Below, piece after piece: positions 1 through 8,936 of a stretch of DNA of 64,000 bases. The stretch is taken from assembly GCF_040126305.1 (NCBI RefSeq), contig NZ_CP149510.1, positions 2,615,001 to 2,679,000 of the forward strand, in the 5' to 3' direction. Position 1 is the stretch's first letter; each line of letters starts with the position of its first letter. The translations under genes and the position numbers were made by a program. Under the pieces are notes generated by a model. The model saw only the letters and a program-made list of their open reading frames with translations. It was not told where the DNA came from and made no database searches. This DNA is from Pararhizobium sp. A13. Its GTDB lineage: Bacteria > Pseudomonadota > Alphaproteobacteria > Rhizobiales > Rhizobiaceae.

Positions 1-457
1 CTCGAGCATCGCTCGCCGCTGCGCATCGTCATATGGCGATCTCGACCTGTCGCCCGTTTCGAAACTGGCGCAGACCGCGCGCAACGTTCCGGTGCTCGTC
101 GTGGCAGCGCAGGAGAACGGCTCGGTGGCGTTCAACCAGCGGCGGCAGGCGCTCGAAACGCTCGGCATCGAAGTCGTCGTCTGCGATCCCTCCGCCCCCG
201 GCGATCTGCTCGCCGCGCTGGCCACCCGAGGGGTATCCTCACTTCTGGTCGAGGGTGGCGCACGGACGGCACAGACGTTCCTCAATGCCGGGCTCGTCGA
301 CCGGATTTTGCTGTTTACCGGCCCGGCTACCCTTGGCGAAGAGGGGGTGCCATCCCCACTTGATCGGAACCTTTTGCCCGTGGGTTTCCTCCACACGCGG
401 ACGGACACCTTCGGTGACGACCTTCTCGACACCTACGAATACGAAAGAGCCCCCTGA
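1..457 (+). CDS. ribD: RibD C-terminal reductase part (partial, with apparent frameshift)
   Basis: This is the end of the bifunctional riboflavin enzyme RibD (pyrimidine deaminase plus 5-amino-6-ribosylaminouracil reductase). Only the end of the reductase domain lies in the window. From about base 35 frame 2 reads GDLDLSPVSKL and then LLVEGGARTAQTFL, the VEGG substrate-binding motif of the reductase. The first eleven codons (LEHRSPLRIVI), which look like the strand just before it, are in frame 1, so a +1 or -2 indel appears to lie near bases 30-36. The stop TGA overlaps the ribE start (TGATG), so the two genes are translationally coupled. The family is sure; whether the break is a real mutation or a sequence error cannot be decided here. 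Confidence 0.82.
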   Translation, partial: SSIARRCASSYGDLDLSPVSKLAQTARNVPVLVVAAQENGSVAFNQRRQALETLGIEVVVCDPSAPGDLLAALATRGVSSLLVEGGARTAQTFLNAGLVDRILLFTGPATLGEEGVPSPLDRNLLPVGFLHTRTDTFGDDLLDTYEYERAP

Positions 458-1077
458 TGTTCACCGGCATTATCACCGATATCGGCACCGTCGAAACAAT
501 CACCCCGCTCGACGAGGGCATCAAGCTGAAGATCGCCACCGCCTATGATCCGAAGGGCATCGACATCGGCGCCTCGATCGCCTGCTCGGGTGTCTGCCTC
601 ACGGTGACGACCTTGCCGCAGGAGGGCGCCAACGGTCGCTGGTTCGAGGTCGAGGCGTGGGAAGAGGCGCTGCGGCTGACGACGATCTCGTCCTGGAAGG
701 CCGGGCAGCCGATCAACCTGGAGCGCTCGCTGAAGATCGGCGACGAACTGGGCGGCCATCTCGTCTCCGGTCATGTGGACGGCAAAGCTGAAATCCTCTC
801 GGTCGAGACGGAAGGCGAGGCAACGCGGTTTCGGCTGCGTGCACCGGACCATCTGGCGAAATTCGTCGCGCCCAAGGGTTCGGTCGCCCTCGACGGCACC
901 TCGCTGACGGTCAACGCCGTCGACGGCGCGGAGTTCGACGTGCTGCTCATCCGCCATTCGCTTGAGGTGACGACCTGGGGCCAGCGCAAGGCGGGCGACT
1001 TCGTCAATTTCGAGGTCGACACGATGGCGCGCTATGCGGCGCGGCTGGCGGAGTTTCCGGCGCCGAAGGGCGAATGA
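457..1077 (+). CDS. ribE: Riboflavin synthase alpha subunit
   Basis: The 206-residue product matches the usual length of riboflavin synthase, which dismutates two 6,7-dimethyl-8-ribityllumazine molecules into riboflavin and a pyrimidinedione. Two lumazine-binding repeats are visible. The first begins at residue 1 with MFTGIITDIG and carries SGVCLTV near residue 50. The second begins near residue 95 with GGHLVSGHVDG and carries SVALDGTSLTVN. The start ATG overlaps the ribD stop. The lumazine synthase that makes its substrate (ribH) lies 3.2 kb downstream on the same strand, separated by three genes on the other strand. Confidence 0.97.
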   Translation: MFTGIITDIGTVETITPLDEGIKLKIATAYDPKGIDIGASIACSGVCLTVTTLPQEGANGRWFEVEAWEEALRLTTISSWKAGQPINLERSLKIGDELGGHLVSGHVDGKAEILSVETEGEATRFRLRAPDHLAKFVAPKGSVALDGTSLTVNAVDGAEFDVLLIRHSLEVTTWGQRKAGDFVNFEVDTMARYAARLAEFPAPKGE

Positions 1078-1095
1078 GTGTGAGGCATTCGCGCC

Positions 1096-2868
1096 TCAAA
1101 CAGCAAGACCGAGCCGCCGCAGACCCTCGACACGCAACTCGAAATCGGCAGGGTTCTTGAACGGCAACACACGCCGTCGGTGTTCGATCGAGTAGTCGGG
1201 ATCGATCCTCAAGGCCTGCGTCCAGGCGGATCGCCCCTCCTCGTTTCGTCCGAGATGGCCGTAGCACGACGCCAGCAAAGCGTGGGCCGTGGCCGACTCC
1301 GGATTGCGCGCGAGCCGCTTGCGGAGCGTCTCGGCAGCCAGGTCGAACTGGCCCAGCGAGAGCTGCGCTTCGGCGAGAAATTGCAGCGCAATTTCAGGAT
1401 AGAAGGGGTCCAGCTGCATGTAGCTTTCGAGCGTCTCGACCGCCTCGGACGCGAGGCCGCTGAAGATCTGGATGTGTGCCTTCAGAACACGCGCGTCCGC
1501 CGCACTGGGCTTGAGGGCAATGCAGCGCGCCGCTGCATCGAGAGCCTTGTCGATCTCCCGAGTCCACAACAGGGCGACGCCCATGGCGAAATGCGCCTCG
1601 GGCTCTTCGTCGTCCATCACGACGGCGCGACGGGCGAGATCGAGGCCGATCGACAGAGCCGCATCCGGCTCGGCGGCCCAACCGTTCACATAGTCATTGA
1701 TGTGGGTGAACGCGGTGAACGCGTACGCCGCCGCACAGTCCGGATCGATATCGATCACCTTTGCCATGGACGCGCGGGCATTCATGTTGCCGGCCCGCGT
1801 ATGGAGCCACACCTGATCACGCCCCTGCAGGAAGTAGTTGTAGGCCGTGATGTCGACAATCCGCTTGCTGGAGAGACGGTCCTTTTCCGAGGTCGTCAGC
1901 CTGACCTTGAGCGCCGCGACGATCTGCTGGGTCAGTTCGTCCTGGACGGCGAAGATATCCGTGAGATCCCGGTCGAAACGATCGGCCCAGGCATGGCCGC
2001 CCGTCGTCGCATCGATCAACTGCGCGGTGACCCGCACCCGGTTGCCGGCCTTGCGCACGCTTCCTTCGAGCACATAGCGAACCCCCAGGGCGGCCGCGAC
2101 GTCGCGGATCGAAACGGGGCTTTTCTTGTACACGAAACAGGAATTGCGGGCGATGACATGCAGTTCCGAGAGTTTCGCCAGGTCCGTGATGATATCCTCG
2201 CTGATCCCGTCCGAAAAATATTCCTGGTCCGCATCCCCGCTCATGTTGTTGAAGGCGAGCACGGCAATCGACGTCTTCTCCGTTCGCGACGGGTGCGATG
2301 ATGTCGACGTTGTGCCGGTGGCGAGGGGGTGCCGGGCGTCACCGTTGACGAGGCAGAAAATCTCGATGGGCCGCGCGATGTTCTTGACCGTCTGTGATCC
2401 GCGACTCTCGATTCCGACGGGGATCTTGTCGCGCACCTGATCGGCGGCGGAACGGGAGATGTAGATCCCTCCGGGCTGCGCCAGGGCCTCGATCCGGGCT
2501 GCAACATTGACGCCGTCGCCGTAAATATCGTCTCCATCGACGATCACGTCGCCGACATTGATGCCGATACGGAACTGGATCCGGTTTTCGGGAGAACTGC
2601 CAGGGTCGTGCTCCGGCACCAGTTTCTGGATCTCCATGGCGCAGGTGACGGCCTCGACGGCGCTTGCGAACTCCAGGAGGGCGCCATCGCCCATAAGCTT
2701 GACCATGCGGCCGCAATGGCGCGCGACGGCCGGGTCGATGACGGCTCCCCGCAACGCCTTGAGGCGGGCTAGCGTGCCGGCCTCATCGGTCTCCATCAGG
2801 CGCGAGTAACCGACCACATCGGCCGCAAGTATGGCAGCAAGCCTGCGCTGAACATGCTCGCCCGTCAT
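1096..2868 (-). CDS. Class III adenylate/guanylate cyclase with TolB-like and TPR regions
   Basis: The 590-residue protein has three parts. Residues ~8-180 are a class III nucleotide cyclase domain, with AADVVGYSRLM and KLMGDGALLEF holding the two expected metal-binding aspartates and RIGINVGDV following. Residues ~195-320 form a TolB-like region starting SIAVLAFNNMSGD. Residues ~330-580 are alanine- and leucine-rich helical repeats of TPR type. There is no convincing membrane segment, so a cytoplasmic enzyme making cAMP (or cGMP) is expected. Rhizobia carry many paralogues of this architecture. It runs convergently into ribE and splits the riboflavin genes. The input signal and exact nucleotide product are not visible. 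Confidence 0.88.
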   Translation of the reverse strand: MTGEHVQRRLAAILAADVVGYSRLMETDEAGTLARLKALRGAVIDPAVARHCGRMVKLMGDGALLEFASAVEAVTCAMEIQKLVPEHDPGSSPENRIQFRIGINVGDVIVDGDDIYGDGVNVAARIEALAQPGGIYISRSAADQVRDKIPVGIESRGSQTVKNIARPIEIFCLVNGDARHPLATGTTSTSSHPSRTEKTSIAVLAFNNMSGDADQEYFSDGISEDIITDLAKLSELHVIARNSCFVYKKSPVSIRDVAAALGVRYVLEGSVRKAGNRVRVTAQLIDATTGGHAWADRFDRDLTDIFAVQDELTQQIVAALKVRLTTSEKDRLSSKRIVDITAYNYFLQGRDQVWLHTRAGNMNARASMAKVIDIDPDCAAAYAFTAFTHINDYVNGWAAEPDAALSIGLDLARRAVVMDDEEPEAHFAMGVALLWTREIDKALDAAARCIALKPSAADARVLKAHIQIFSGLASEAVETLESYMQLDPFYPEIALQFLAEAQLSLGQFDLAAETLRKRLARNPESATAHALLASCYGHLGRNEEGRSAWTQALRIDPDYSIEHRRRVLPFKNPADFELRVEGLRRLGLAV

Positions 2869-3004
2869 GGTGCAGACCCATCCTTGTCGTGTGAGGCGGC
2901 GAACGCGCCGCCATGAGGACTCTAAACCTGATCGGTCCGCTTGACCATCGCGGTGTTCCCCTTGGTATGGGGTGATGGGATCAGGGGCGGCGACATCCCG
3001 GACC

Positions 3005-3523
3005 CTACCGCTCCAGCAAGATCACCTGCGCCCCGTGATAGACCGTCCGCCGCGCTTCCCTGAACTGCAGTTTCGACGCCACCCTGAGCGAGGCGAGATT
3101 GGCGACGTCGATGATGCAGGTCTTTTTCAGCGTGGGAAACTGCTGGTCGCCCCAGCGCAGCGCTGCTTCGACGGCTTCTGTCGCGAGGCCGCGGCCGTGG
3201 GAGCGGGGGGAGAGGGCCCAGCCGGTCTCCATCGTGCCTTCGAGAGACGGGCTGATGACGCGGTGGAGATCGTGAAAGCCGGCCTCGCCGATGAACTGGC
3301 CGGTCTCGCGGTCCTGCAGCGCGAAAAAGCCGAAGCCGAAATAGTGCCACATGCCGACCTGGCGCAGAAACCGCGTCCACGCCTGTTCGCGCGAAAAGGG
3401 CACGCCGCCGATGAAGCGCGTCACCTCGGGATCGGCGAAAAGGGTGCTGTAGGGGCCGAAATCGTCGCGGCGGTAGGGGCGCAGGATCAGGCGTTCGGTC
3501 TCGATAGTGGGGACGCTGTGCAT
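3005..3523 (-). CDS. GNAT N-acetyltransferase, RimJ/RimL-like
   Basis: This 172-residue single-domain protein opens with TIETERLILRPYRRDDF, the usual first strand of the RimJ/RimL branch of GNAT acetyltransferases. Near residues 105-120 it has GWALSPRSHGRGLATEA, the acetyl-CoA-binding loop (R/Q-x-x-G-x-G/A type). NLASLRVASKLQF near the end matches the conserved 'N..S..v..KlGF' segment. It should transfer an acetyl group from acetyl-CoA to an amine; the acceptor (ribosomal protein N-terminus, small molecule or antibiotic) cannot be told. It is transcribed leftward towards the cyclase gene. Confidence 0.87.
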   Translation of the reverse strand: MHSVPTIETERLILRPYRRDDFGPYSTLFADPEVTRFIGGVPFSREQAWTRFLRQVGMWHYFGFGFFALQDRETGQFIGEAGFHDLHRVISPSLEGTMETGWALSPRSHGRGLATEAVEAALRWGDQQFPTLKKTCIIDVANLASLRVASKLQFREARRTVYHGAQVILLER

Positions 3524-3566
3524 GAGGGCTGTTCAGTCCGGTTGGAAATGCGATTCCCTCATAGGA

Positions 3567-4070
3567 TCAGATTCCCGGCTCGCCGTCCCAATAATCGACT
3601 TCGCTTTCCCGTCGCCCGACGAAGCGGAACCTCGGCTTGCCGCCGTCCGTTGCCCGCGCCTTTGCCAGGAACTTGCCGGAATCCGGATATTCGACGATTT
3701 CGGCCTTCGCATTGGCGGAGATGGAGAGGTATTTCAGCGGGACCGTACCGGTGTTGATCAGGTGGTGGGCGGTCTCAGGGCCGCCTGCCGGGGCGCCGAG
3801 AACGTCTCCGGGCTTGACGGGATAGCGGTTCGGACCGAAGCGGTATTCGCCATCGCCGCTCAGGATGACGAACAGCTCTTCCTCGATATGGTGATTGTGA
3901 AACGGACAGCCGGACTTGCCCGGCGGCACTTCGCCATAGCCGATGCCGAGGTCCTTGAGGCCGAGTAGCGCACCGAAGGAGGCGTCACGGGACTCGAAAA
4001 ACGTGCCTTCCTGCCAGTGTTCGAGCTCGAGTTCGGCGAGGTTGATGATCGGTTCTTGCAAATCTGTCAT
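3567..4070 (-). CDS. Cupin domain protein
   Basis: This 167-residue protein has one cupin barrel. Residues ~55-75 read GKSGCPFHNHHIEEELFVIL, fitting the first cupin motif G(X)5HXH(X)3-4E(X)6G with HNHH and a following glutamate. PGDVLGAP about 30 residues later is the linker before the second motif, where a histidine pair (TAHH) is seen. A metal-binding role is likely but the reaction is unknown. The start at 4070 is preferred over 4082 because GGAG sits 6 bases upstream of it. It is divergent from ribH. Confidence 0.85.
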   Translation of the reverse strand: MTDLQEPIINLAELELEHWQEGTFFESRDASFGALLGLKDLGIGYGEVPPGKSGCPFHNHHIEEELFVILSGDGEYRFGPNRYPVKPGDVLGAPAGGPETAHHLINTGTVPLKYLSISANAKAEIVEYPDSGKFLAKARATDGGKPRFRFVGRRESEVDYWDGEPGI

Positions 4071-4278
4071 GTTTTTCTCCATTCCCTATCAAATTGTACA
4101 GAGACGCCATGAGATTGAAAAGGCGGCGGCAATTCGAGCCTTTGATGCGTGAGCCCTCCAAGCGCCGCCGCAAATCGGCGCCTTTCAGCGAAAAATGCTT
4201 GCCAACCGGGCTCTAGCGTGATTTGACCGCCGCCTGCGCTGGAGATGTCCGGCCCCCCCCATTTCAGACAGGTGACAA

Positions 4279-4740
4279 ATGTCCGATACCGAGAAACCAC
4301 ATATCCTCATTGTGGAAGCGCGCTTCTATGACGACATGGCCGACGCGCTGCTCGATGGTGCGACCTCGGCGCTGAAAGAGGCCGGCGCGACCTATGACGT
4401 CGTGACGGTCCCCGGCGCGCTCGAAATCCCAGCCGCCATCGCCATGGCGCTCGATGGCATTGACAATGGCGGCACCGAATATGACGGTTTCGTCGCGCTC
4501 GGCATGGTCATCCGCGGCGAGACCTATCACTTCGATATCGTTTCCAACGAATCCTCACGTGCCCTGATGGACCTCGCCGTCAGCGAGAGCCTTGCCATCG
4601 GCAACGGCATCCTGACGGTCGAGAACGATGCGCAGGCCTGGGCCCGCGCCAAGAAGAGCGAAGGCGACAAGGGCGGTTTTGCCGCCCGCGCGGCGCTGAC
4701 CATGATCGACCTGAAGAACAAGCTGGGCGGCGAACTGTGA
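4279..4740 (+). CDS. ribH: 6,7-dimethyl-8-ribityllumazine synthase
   Basis: This 153-residue protein condenses 5-amino-6-ribitylaminouracil with 3,4-dihydroxybutanone phosphate, the step before riboflavin synthase. Recognisable segments are [11 protein letters not shown] near residue 45 and [19 protein letters not shown] near residues 78-96, which contains the catalytic histidine. Length fits the icosahedral or pentameric lumazine synthases. Its TGA stop overlaps the GTG start of nusB, so translation of the two is probably coupled. The ribH-nusB order is common in bacteria. Confidence 0.96.
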   Translation: MSDTEKPHILIVEARFYDDMADALLDGATSALKEAGATYDVVTVPGALEIPAAIAMALDGIDNGGTEYDGFVALGMVIRGETYHFDIVSNESSRALMDLAVSESLAIGNGILTVENDAQAWARAKKSEGDKGGFAARAALTMIDLKNKLGGEL

Positions 4741-5219
4741 GCGATATTCCTTCCGACCCGCCGATCAAGCAGGCAAACCAGCGCGGGGCTGCCCGTCTTG
4801 CCGCCGTGCAGGCGCTTTACCAGATGGACATCGGCGGCACCGGCGTGCTGGAGATCGTCGCCGAATACGAGGCCCACCGGCTGGGCCAGGAACTCGACGG
4901 CGATACCTATCTGAAGGCGGACGCCTCCTGGTTCCGCTCGATCGTTTCCGGCGTCGTGCGTGACCAGCGTCTGCTCGATCCCTTGATCGGTACGGCTCTA
5001 CAGGACGACTGGGCGCTGTCGCGTCTGGACTCGACGGTCCGCGCCATCCTGCGCGCCGGTACGTTCGAACTTCGCGAGCGCAAGGACGTGCCCGTCGCCG
5101 TGATCGTCACCGAATATGTCGAGATCGCCAAGGCCTTCTTCGAAGACGACGAGCCGAAGCTCGTCAATGCGGTGCTCGACCGGATCGCCCGGACCATCAG
5201 AACCGACGTCAAGAAATAG
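4737..5219 (+). CDS. nusB: Transcription antitermination factor NusB
   Basis: This 160-residue all-helical protein binds boxA RNA with NusE (S10) and supports antitermination on rRNA operons. Diagnostic segments are [17 protein letters not shown] near residue 15 and [18 protein letters not shown] followed by [11 protein letters not shown] at the C-terminus, the classic NusB signature. Translation starts at GTG 4737, sharing bases with the ribH stop. An MFS gene follows after 9 bases. Confidence 0.96.
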   Translation: MSDIPSDPPIKQANQRGAARLAAVQALYQMDIGGTGVLEIVAEYEAHRLGQELDGDTYLKADASWFRSIVSGVVRDQRLLDPLIGTALQDDWALSRLDSTVRAILRAGTFELRERKDVPVAVIVTEYVEIAKAFFEDDEPKLVNAVLDRIARTIRTDVKK

Positions 5220-5228
5220 GATCATTCG

Positions 5229-6464
5229 ATGACAGTGCAGGCAGGCGTGGTGCGGGACATGGATCATGAACTGCGCGGCGCCCGCCGCAATGTCTATCTT
5301 CTGACGGCCGCTCAAGCCGTCCTCGGCACGATCGGGCCGATCGTTTTTTCCGTCGGCGGCGTCGCCGGTTATCAGCTTCTCGGCGACGACAAGTCGCTCG
5401 CGACCGCGCCGCTCACGGGTTTCAACGTCGGCGTGGCGCTCGGGGCGGTCTTCGTCGCTGCCGTTTCCAGACTGCTTGGCCGCAAGGCAGCCTTCATGGT
5501 CGGCGCCCTGCTTGGCGCCTGTGGCGGTATGCTTGCGGCCTATGCGCTATTTCTGAACGACTTCTGGCTGTTTGCGTTGGGCCTGTGCGTATCGGGTGTG
5601 GCCGGGGGCTTTACCCAGAAACTGCGTTTTGCTGCGGCGGATGCCTCGCCCAGGTTCTACAAACCGCGGGCGATTTCGTGGATCCTGGCCGGCGGCATGA
5701 TTTCCGCCGTGCTCGGGCCGCAGCTCGTCATCCTGACCAGGGATATGCTGGCGCCGGTTTTCTTCGCCGGCGCCTTCCTCGCGGTGATCCCGACCTGTTT
5801 CGCAGCCATCGCCATCCTGGCCTTCCTGCGGCTGCCGGACCTGCGGCCGGTCGCGGGAGCCGCTCCAACCGGGCCGGTGCGGCCGCTGTGGGAGATTGTG
5901 GGCACCCAGCGTTTCCTCACCGGCATGATCTGCGGCATCTCCACCTATGCGCTGATGACCTTCATGATGACCGGCGCGCCGATCGCCATGGTGGTCGGTT
6001 GCGGCTTTTCGCAGGACATGGCGACGCTCGGGATCCAGTGGCATGTGCTGGCGATGTTCGCGCCGAGCTTCTTCACCGGCATGCTGGTCAGCCGCTACGG
6101 TGCCGAAAGGATCGTGGCCTGCGGTCTGGTGATCCTGATGCTCTGCGCGCTGGTCGCCCATGCGGGGATTGCGCTGTGGAATTTCTGGGGCGCGCTCATC
6201 CTGCTCGGTGCCGGCTGGAATTTCGGCTTCATCGGTTCGACCGCGATCGTCGCCTCGAGCTACCGGCCGCAGGAGGCCGACAAGGTGCAGGGCTTCCACG
6301 ACATCATCCTCTTCACCGCGGTTGCTCTTGCCTCATTCGGTTCGGGCAAGGTCCTGACCGCCTATGGCTGGGATATGCTGAGCGCGGCTGTTTGGCCGGT
6401 TACTGCATTTTGCCTTCTATTGCTCATTTCGCTGTTTATTGCCGAAAAGAGGCGTGCTGCCTGA
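5229..6464 (+). CDS. Major facilitator superfamily permease
   Basis: This 411-residue hydrophobic protein has about 12 predicted membrane helices (by eye) and begins after a short charged N-terminus (RGARRNVYLLTAAQA). SRLLGRKAAFMVG after the second helix matches the MFS loop 2-3 motif (G-x-x-x-D-R-x-G-R-K type, lacking the Asp). The C-terminal half starts around residue 220 and ends EKRRAA. The substrate is not visible. It follows nusB by 9 bases and may be co-transcribed with ribH-nusB. Confidence 0.85.
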   Translation: MTVQAGVVRDMDHELRGARRNVYLLTAAQAVLGTIGPIVFSVGGVAGYQLLGDDKSLATAPLTGFNVGVALGAVFVAAVSRLLGRKAAFMVGALLGACGGMLAAYALFLNDFWLFALGLCVSGVAGGFTQKLRFAAADASPRFYKPRAISWILAGGMISAVLGPQLVILTRDMLAPVFFAGAFLAVIPTCFAAIAILAFLRLPDLRPVAGAAPTGPVRPLWEIVGTQRFLTGMICGISTYALMTFMMTGAPIAMVVGCGFSQDMATLGIQWHVLAMFAPSFFTGMLVSRYGAERIVACGLVILMLCALVAHAGIALWNFWGALILLGAGWNFGFIGSTAIVASSYRPQEADKVQGFHDIILFTAVALASFGSGKVLTAYGWDMLSAAVWPVTAFCLLLLISLFIAEKRRAA

Positions 6465-6684
6465 GATTTGACGCCAAAACTGCTTTCTCGCACCTGTAAG
6501 CTACCGCCAACATACCGAAAAACGTGGGTTTTTCCGTTTATGGCCGCTTGACGATCCCGATTCGTCACCGCACTCTGCCGCCACGTCTGCTGCCGTCGCT
6601 TGAAGAGGAGGCACGGTTCGCAGCGCTTTTTGGGGGCCTGTGGAACGGAGTGAGCCTGCAGGCTTAAACGGAGGAAAGAGCGAA
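6465..6684 (+). other. Gap between the MFS gene and hppA
   Basis: About 220 bases without a supported gene. It presumably holds the hppA promoter, but no -35/-10 pair convincing enough to place was found. A purine-rich ribosome binding site (GGAGGA) lies at 6670-6675, ten bases before the hppA ATG. Confidence 0.5.
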
Positions 6685-8820
6685 ATGACCATACTACTGG
6701 GCGTTATCGCATGCGGGTTGCTTTCGGTGGTTTATGCCATCTGGGCGACGCAGTCGGTGCTTGCCGCCGACCAGGGCAATGCCCGCATGCAAGAGATTGC
6801 AGGCTTCATACGCGAGGGGGCGCAGGCCTATCTCACCCGTCAATACAAGACCATTGCCCTCGTCGGTATCGTCGTTTTCGTCGCTGCCTGGGTGCTTCTG
6901 TCCGCTACCGCCGCCATCGGCTTCCTGATCGGCGCGGTCCTGTCCGGTGCTGCCGGTTTCATCGGCATGCACGTCTCCGTCCGGGCCAACGTGCGCACGG
7001 CGCAGGCTTCCTCCGTCAGCCTTGCGGCTGGTCTCGATATCGCCTTCAAGTCCGGTGCGATCACCGGCATGCTTGTCGCCGGTCTGGCGCTGCTCGGCGT
7101 GTCGATCTACTACCTCGTGCTGACGGCCGGCCTCGGGCTGCCGGAAGGTTCGCGTGAAGTGATCGACTCGCTTGTGTCGCTCGGCTTCGGTGCCTCGCTC
7201 ATCTCGATCTTCGCCCGTCTCGGCGGCGGCATCTTCACCAAAGGCGCCGACGTCGGCGGCGACCTCGTCGGCAAGGTGGAAGCCGGCATTCCGGAGGACG
7301 ATCCGCGCAACCCAGCGACCATCGCCGACAACGTCGGCGACAATGTCGGCGACTGCGCCGGCATGGCCGCCGACCTGTTCGAGACCTATGCGGTCTCGAT
7401 CGTCGCCACCATGGTCCTGGCGTCGATCTTCTTTGCAACCGGCGCGAACCTTGCGGTGGTGATGGCCTATCCGCTGGCCATCTGCGGTGCCTGCATCATC
7501 ACCTCGATCATCGGTGCCTTCTTCGTCAAGCTCGGCTCCAACGGCTCGATCATGGGCGCGCTCTACAAGGGGCTGATCGTCACCGGCCTCCTGTCGATCA
7601 TCGGTCTCGGCGCGGCCACGTCGCTCACCATCGGCTGGGGCTCGATCGGCGCCATCGACGGCAAGGACATCACCGGTGCCAACCTGTTCATCTGCGGCAT
7701 TCTCGGCCTCGTCGTCACCGCGCTGATCGTGGTGATCACTGAATACTATACCGGCACCAACAAGCGGCCGGTGAATTCCATCGCCCAGGCCTCCGTCAGC
7801 GGCCACGGCACCAACGTCATCCAGGGGCTTGCGGTGTCGCTGGAATCGACTGCACTTCCGGCCATCGTCATCGTCGGCGGTATCATTTCGACCTATCAGT
7901 TGGCAGGCCTGTTCGGCACCGGCATCGCGGTCACTGCCATGCTCGGCATCGCTGGCATGATCGTGGCGCTCGATGCCTTCGGTCCGGTGACCGACAATGC
8001 CGGCGGCATCGCCGAGATGTCACATCTCCCGCCGGAAGTGCGCAAATCGACCGACGCGCTCGATGCCGTCGGCAATACCACCAAGGCGGTCACCAAGGGG
8101 TATGCGATCGGCTCGGCCGGCCTCGGCGCGCTGGTGCTGTTCGCCGCCTATTCGAACGACCTCAAATATTTCGCGGCAAACGGCGACAAGTATCCTTATT
8201 TTGCGGATATCGGGGTGATCTCGTTTGATCTGTCCAATCCCTATGTCGTCTCCGGCCTGATCTTCGGCGGGCTCATTCCCTACCTGTTCGGCGGCATTGC
8301 CATGACCGCCGTCGGCCGGGCCGCCGGTTCGGTGGTGGAAGAAGTCCGCCGCCAGTTCAAGGAAAAGCCGGGCATCATGGCAGGCACGGACAAGCCGGAC
8401 TACGGCCGCGCCGTCGATATGCTGACCAAGGCCGCGATCCGCGAAATGATCGTGCCGTCCCTTCTGCCGGTGCTGGCGCCAATCGTCGTCTATTTCGGCG
8501 TGCTGGCGCTGTCCGGCTCGAAGGCCTCTGCCTTTGCTGCTCTGGGCGCGTCTCTGCTCGGCGTTATCGTCAACGGCCTGTTCGTTGCGATTTCGATGAC
8601 CTCGGGCGGCGGCGCCTGGGACAATGCCAAGAAGAGCTTTGAAGACGGCTTCGTCGACAAGGACGGCACGCGGCACATGAAGGGCTCGGAAGCCCACAAG
8701 GCTTCCGTCACCGGCGATACGGTCGGCGATCCCTACAAGGATACGGCCGGCCCCGCCGTCAACCCGGCGATCAAGATCACCAACATCGTCGCCCTGCTGC
8801 TTCTGGCGGTTCTCGCCTGA
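6685..8820 (+). CDS. hppA: Membrane-bound H+-translocating pyrophosphatase, K+-independent type
   Basis: This 711-residue protein couples pyrophosphate hydrolysis to proton export across the inner (or acidocalcisome-type) membrane. It has about 16 hydrophobic helices. The catalytic stretch [20 protein letters not shown] lies near residue 200, followed by [20 protein letters not shown]. In the later [16 protein letters not shown] segment a lysine follows GNTT, which in this family marks the K+-independent subclass; K+-dependent enzymes have alanine there. A second acidic motif ([18 protein letters not shown]) closes the active site near the C-terminus. The ATG at 6685 is chosen over 6640 because of the GGAGGA just before it and because family members start MTILLGV-like. 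Confidence 0.96.
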   Translation: MTILLGVIACGLLSVVYAIWATQSVLAADQGNARMQEIAGFIREGAQAYLTRQYKTIALVGIVVFVAAWVLLSATAAIGFLIGAVLSGAAGFIGMHVSVRANVRTAQASSVSLAAGLDIAFKSGAITGMLVAGLALLGVSIYYLVLTAGLGLPEGSREVIDSLVSLGFGASLISIFARLGGGIFTKGADVGGDLVGKVEAGIPEDDPRNPATIADNVGDNVGDCAGMAADLFETYAVSIVATMVLASIFFATGANLAVVMAYPLAICGACIITSIIGAFFVKLGSNGSIMGALYKGLIVTGLLSIIGLGAATSLTIGWGSIGAIDGKDITGANLFICGILGLVVTALIVVITEYYTGTNKRPVNSIAQASVSGHGTNVIQGLAVSLESTALPAIVIVGGIISTYQLAGLFGTGIAVTAMLGIAGMIVALDAFGPVTDNAGGIAEMSHLPPEVRKSTDALDAVGNTTKAVTKGYAIGSAGLGALVLFAAYSNDLKYFAANGDKYPYFADIGVISFDLSNPYVVSGLIFGGLIPYLFGGIAMTAVGRAAGSVVEEVRRQFKEKPGIMAGTDKPDYGRAVDMLTKAAIREMIVPSLLPVLAPIVVYFGVLALSGSKASAFAALGASLLGVIVNGLFVAISMTSGGGAWDNAKKSFEDGFVDKDGTRHMKGSEAHKASVTGDTVGDPYKDTAGPAVNPAIKITNIVALLLLAVLA

Positions 8821-8828
8821 ATGTTACC

Positions 8829-8856
8829 GCGCCGCGCGTCTGTTGGCACGCGGCGC
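8829..8856. repeat. 8-bp inverted repeat after hppA
   Basis: GCGCCGCG (8829-8836) is repeated inverted as CGCGGCGC (8849-8856) with a 12-base loop, immediately after the hppA stop. It has no T-run and probably belongs with the stronger terminator that follows. Confidence 0.4.
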
Positions 8857-8868
8857 TCAATCGCCAAA

Positions 8869-8906
8869 AAGAAACCCGCGGAAAGCGATTTCCGCGGGCT
8901 TCTTTT
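8869..8906. terminator. Bidirectional rho-independent terminator between hppA and the BamE-like gene
   Basis: CCCGCGGAAA (8875-8884) pairs with TTTCCGCGGG (8889-8898) around a GCGA tetraloop. The right side runs into CTTCTTTTT and the left side is A-rich (CCAAAAAGAAA), so it can end transcription of both convergent genes. Confidence 0.85.
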
Positions 8907-8936
8907 TGGGTGCGAGGCATGCCGCCTGGCAAATCG

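Noticed and set aside
1180..2301. 373-residue frame opposite the adenylate cyclase
   Set aside because: It is a mirror of the high-GC cyclase gene; the minus-strand product has clear domain motifs while this one has none.
4071..4278. Possible FMN riboswitch before ribH
   Set aside because: None of the conserved FMN-element blocks was recognised in this 200-base gap.
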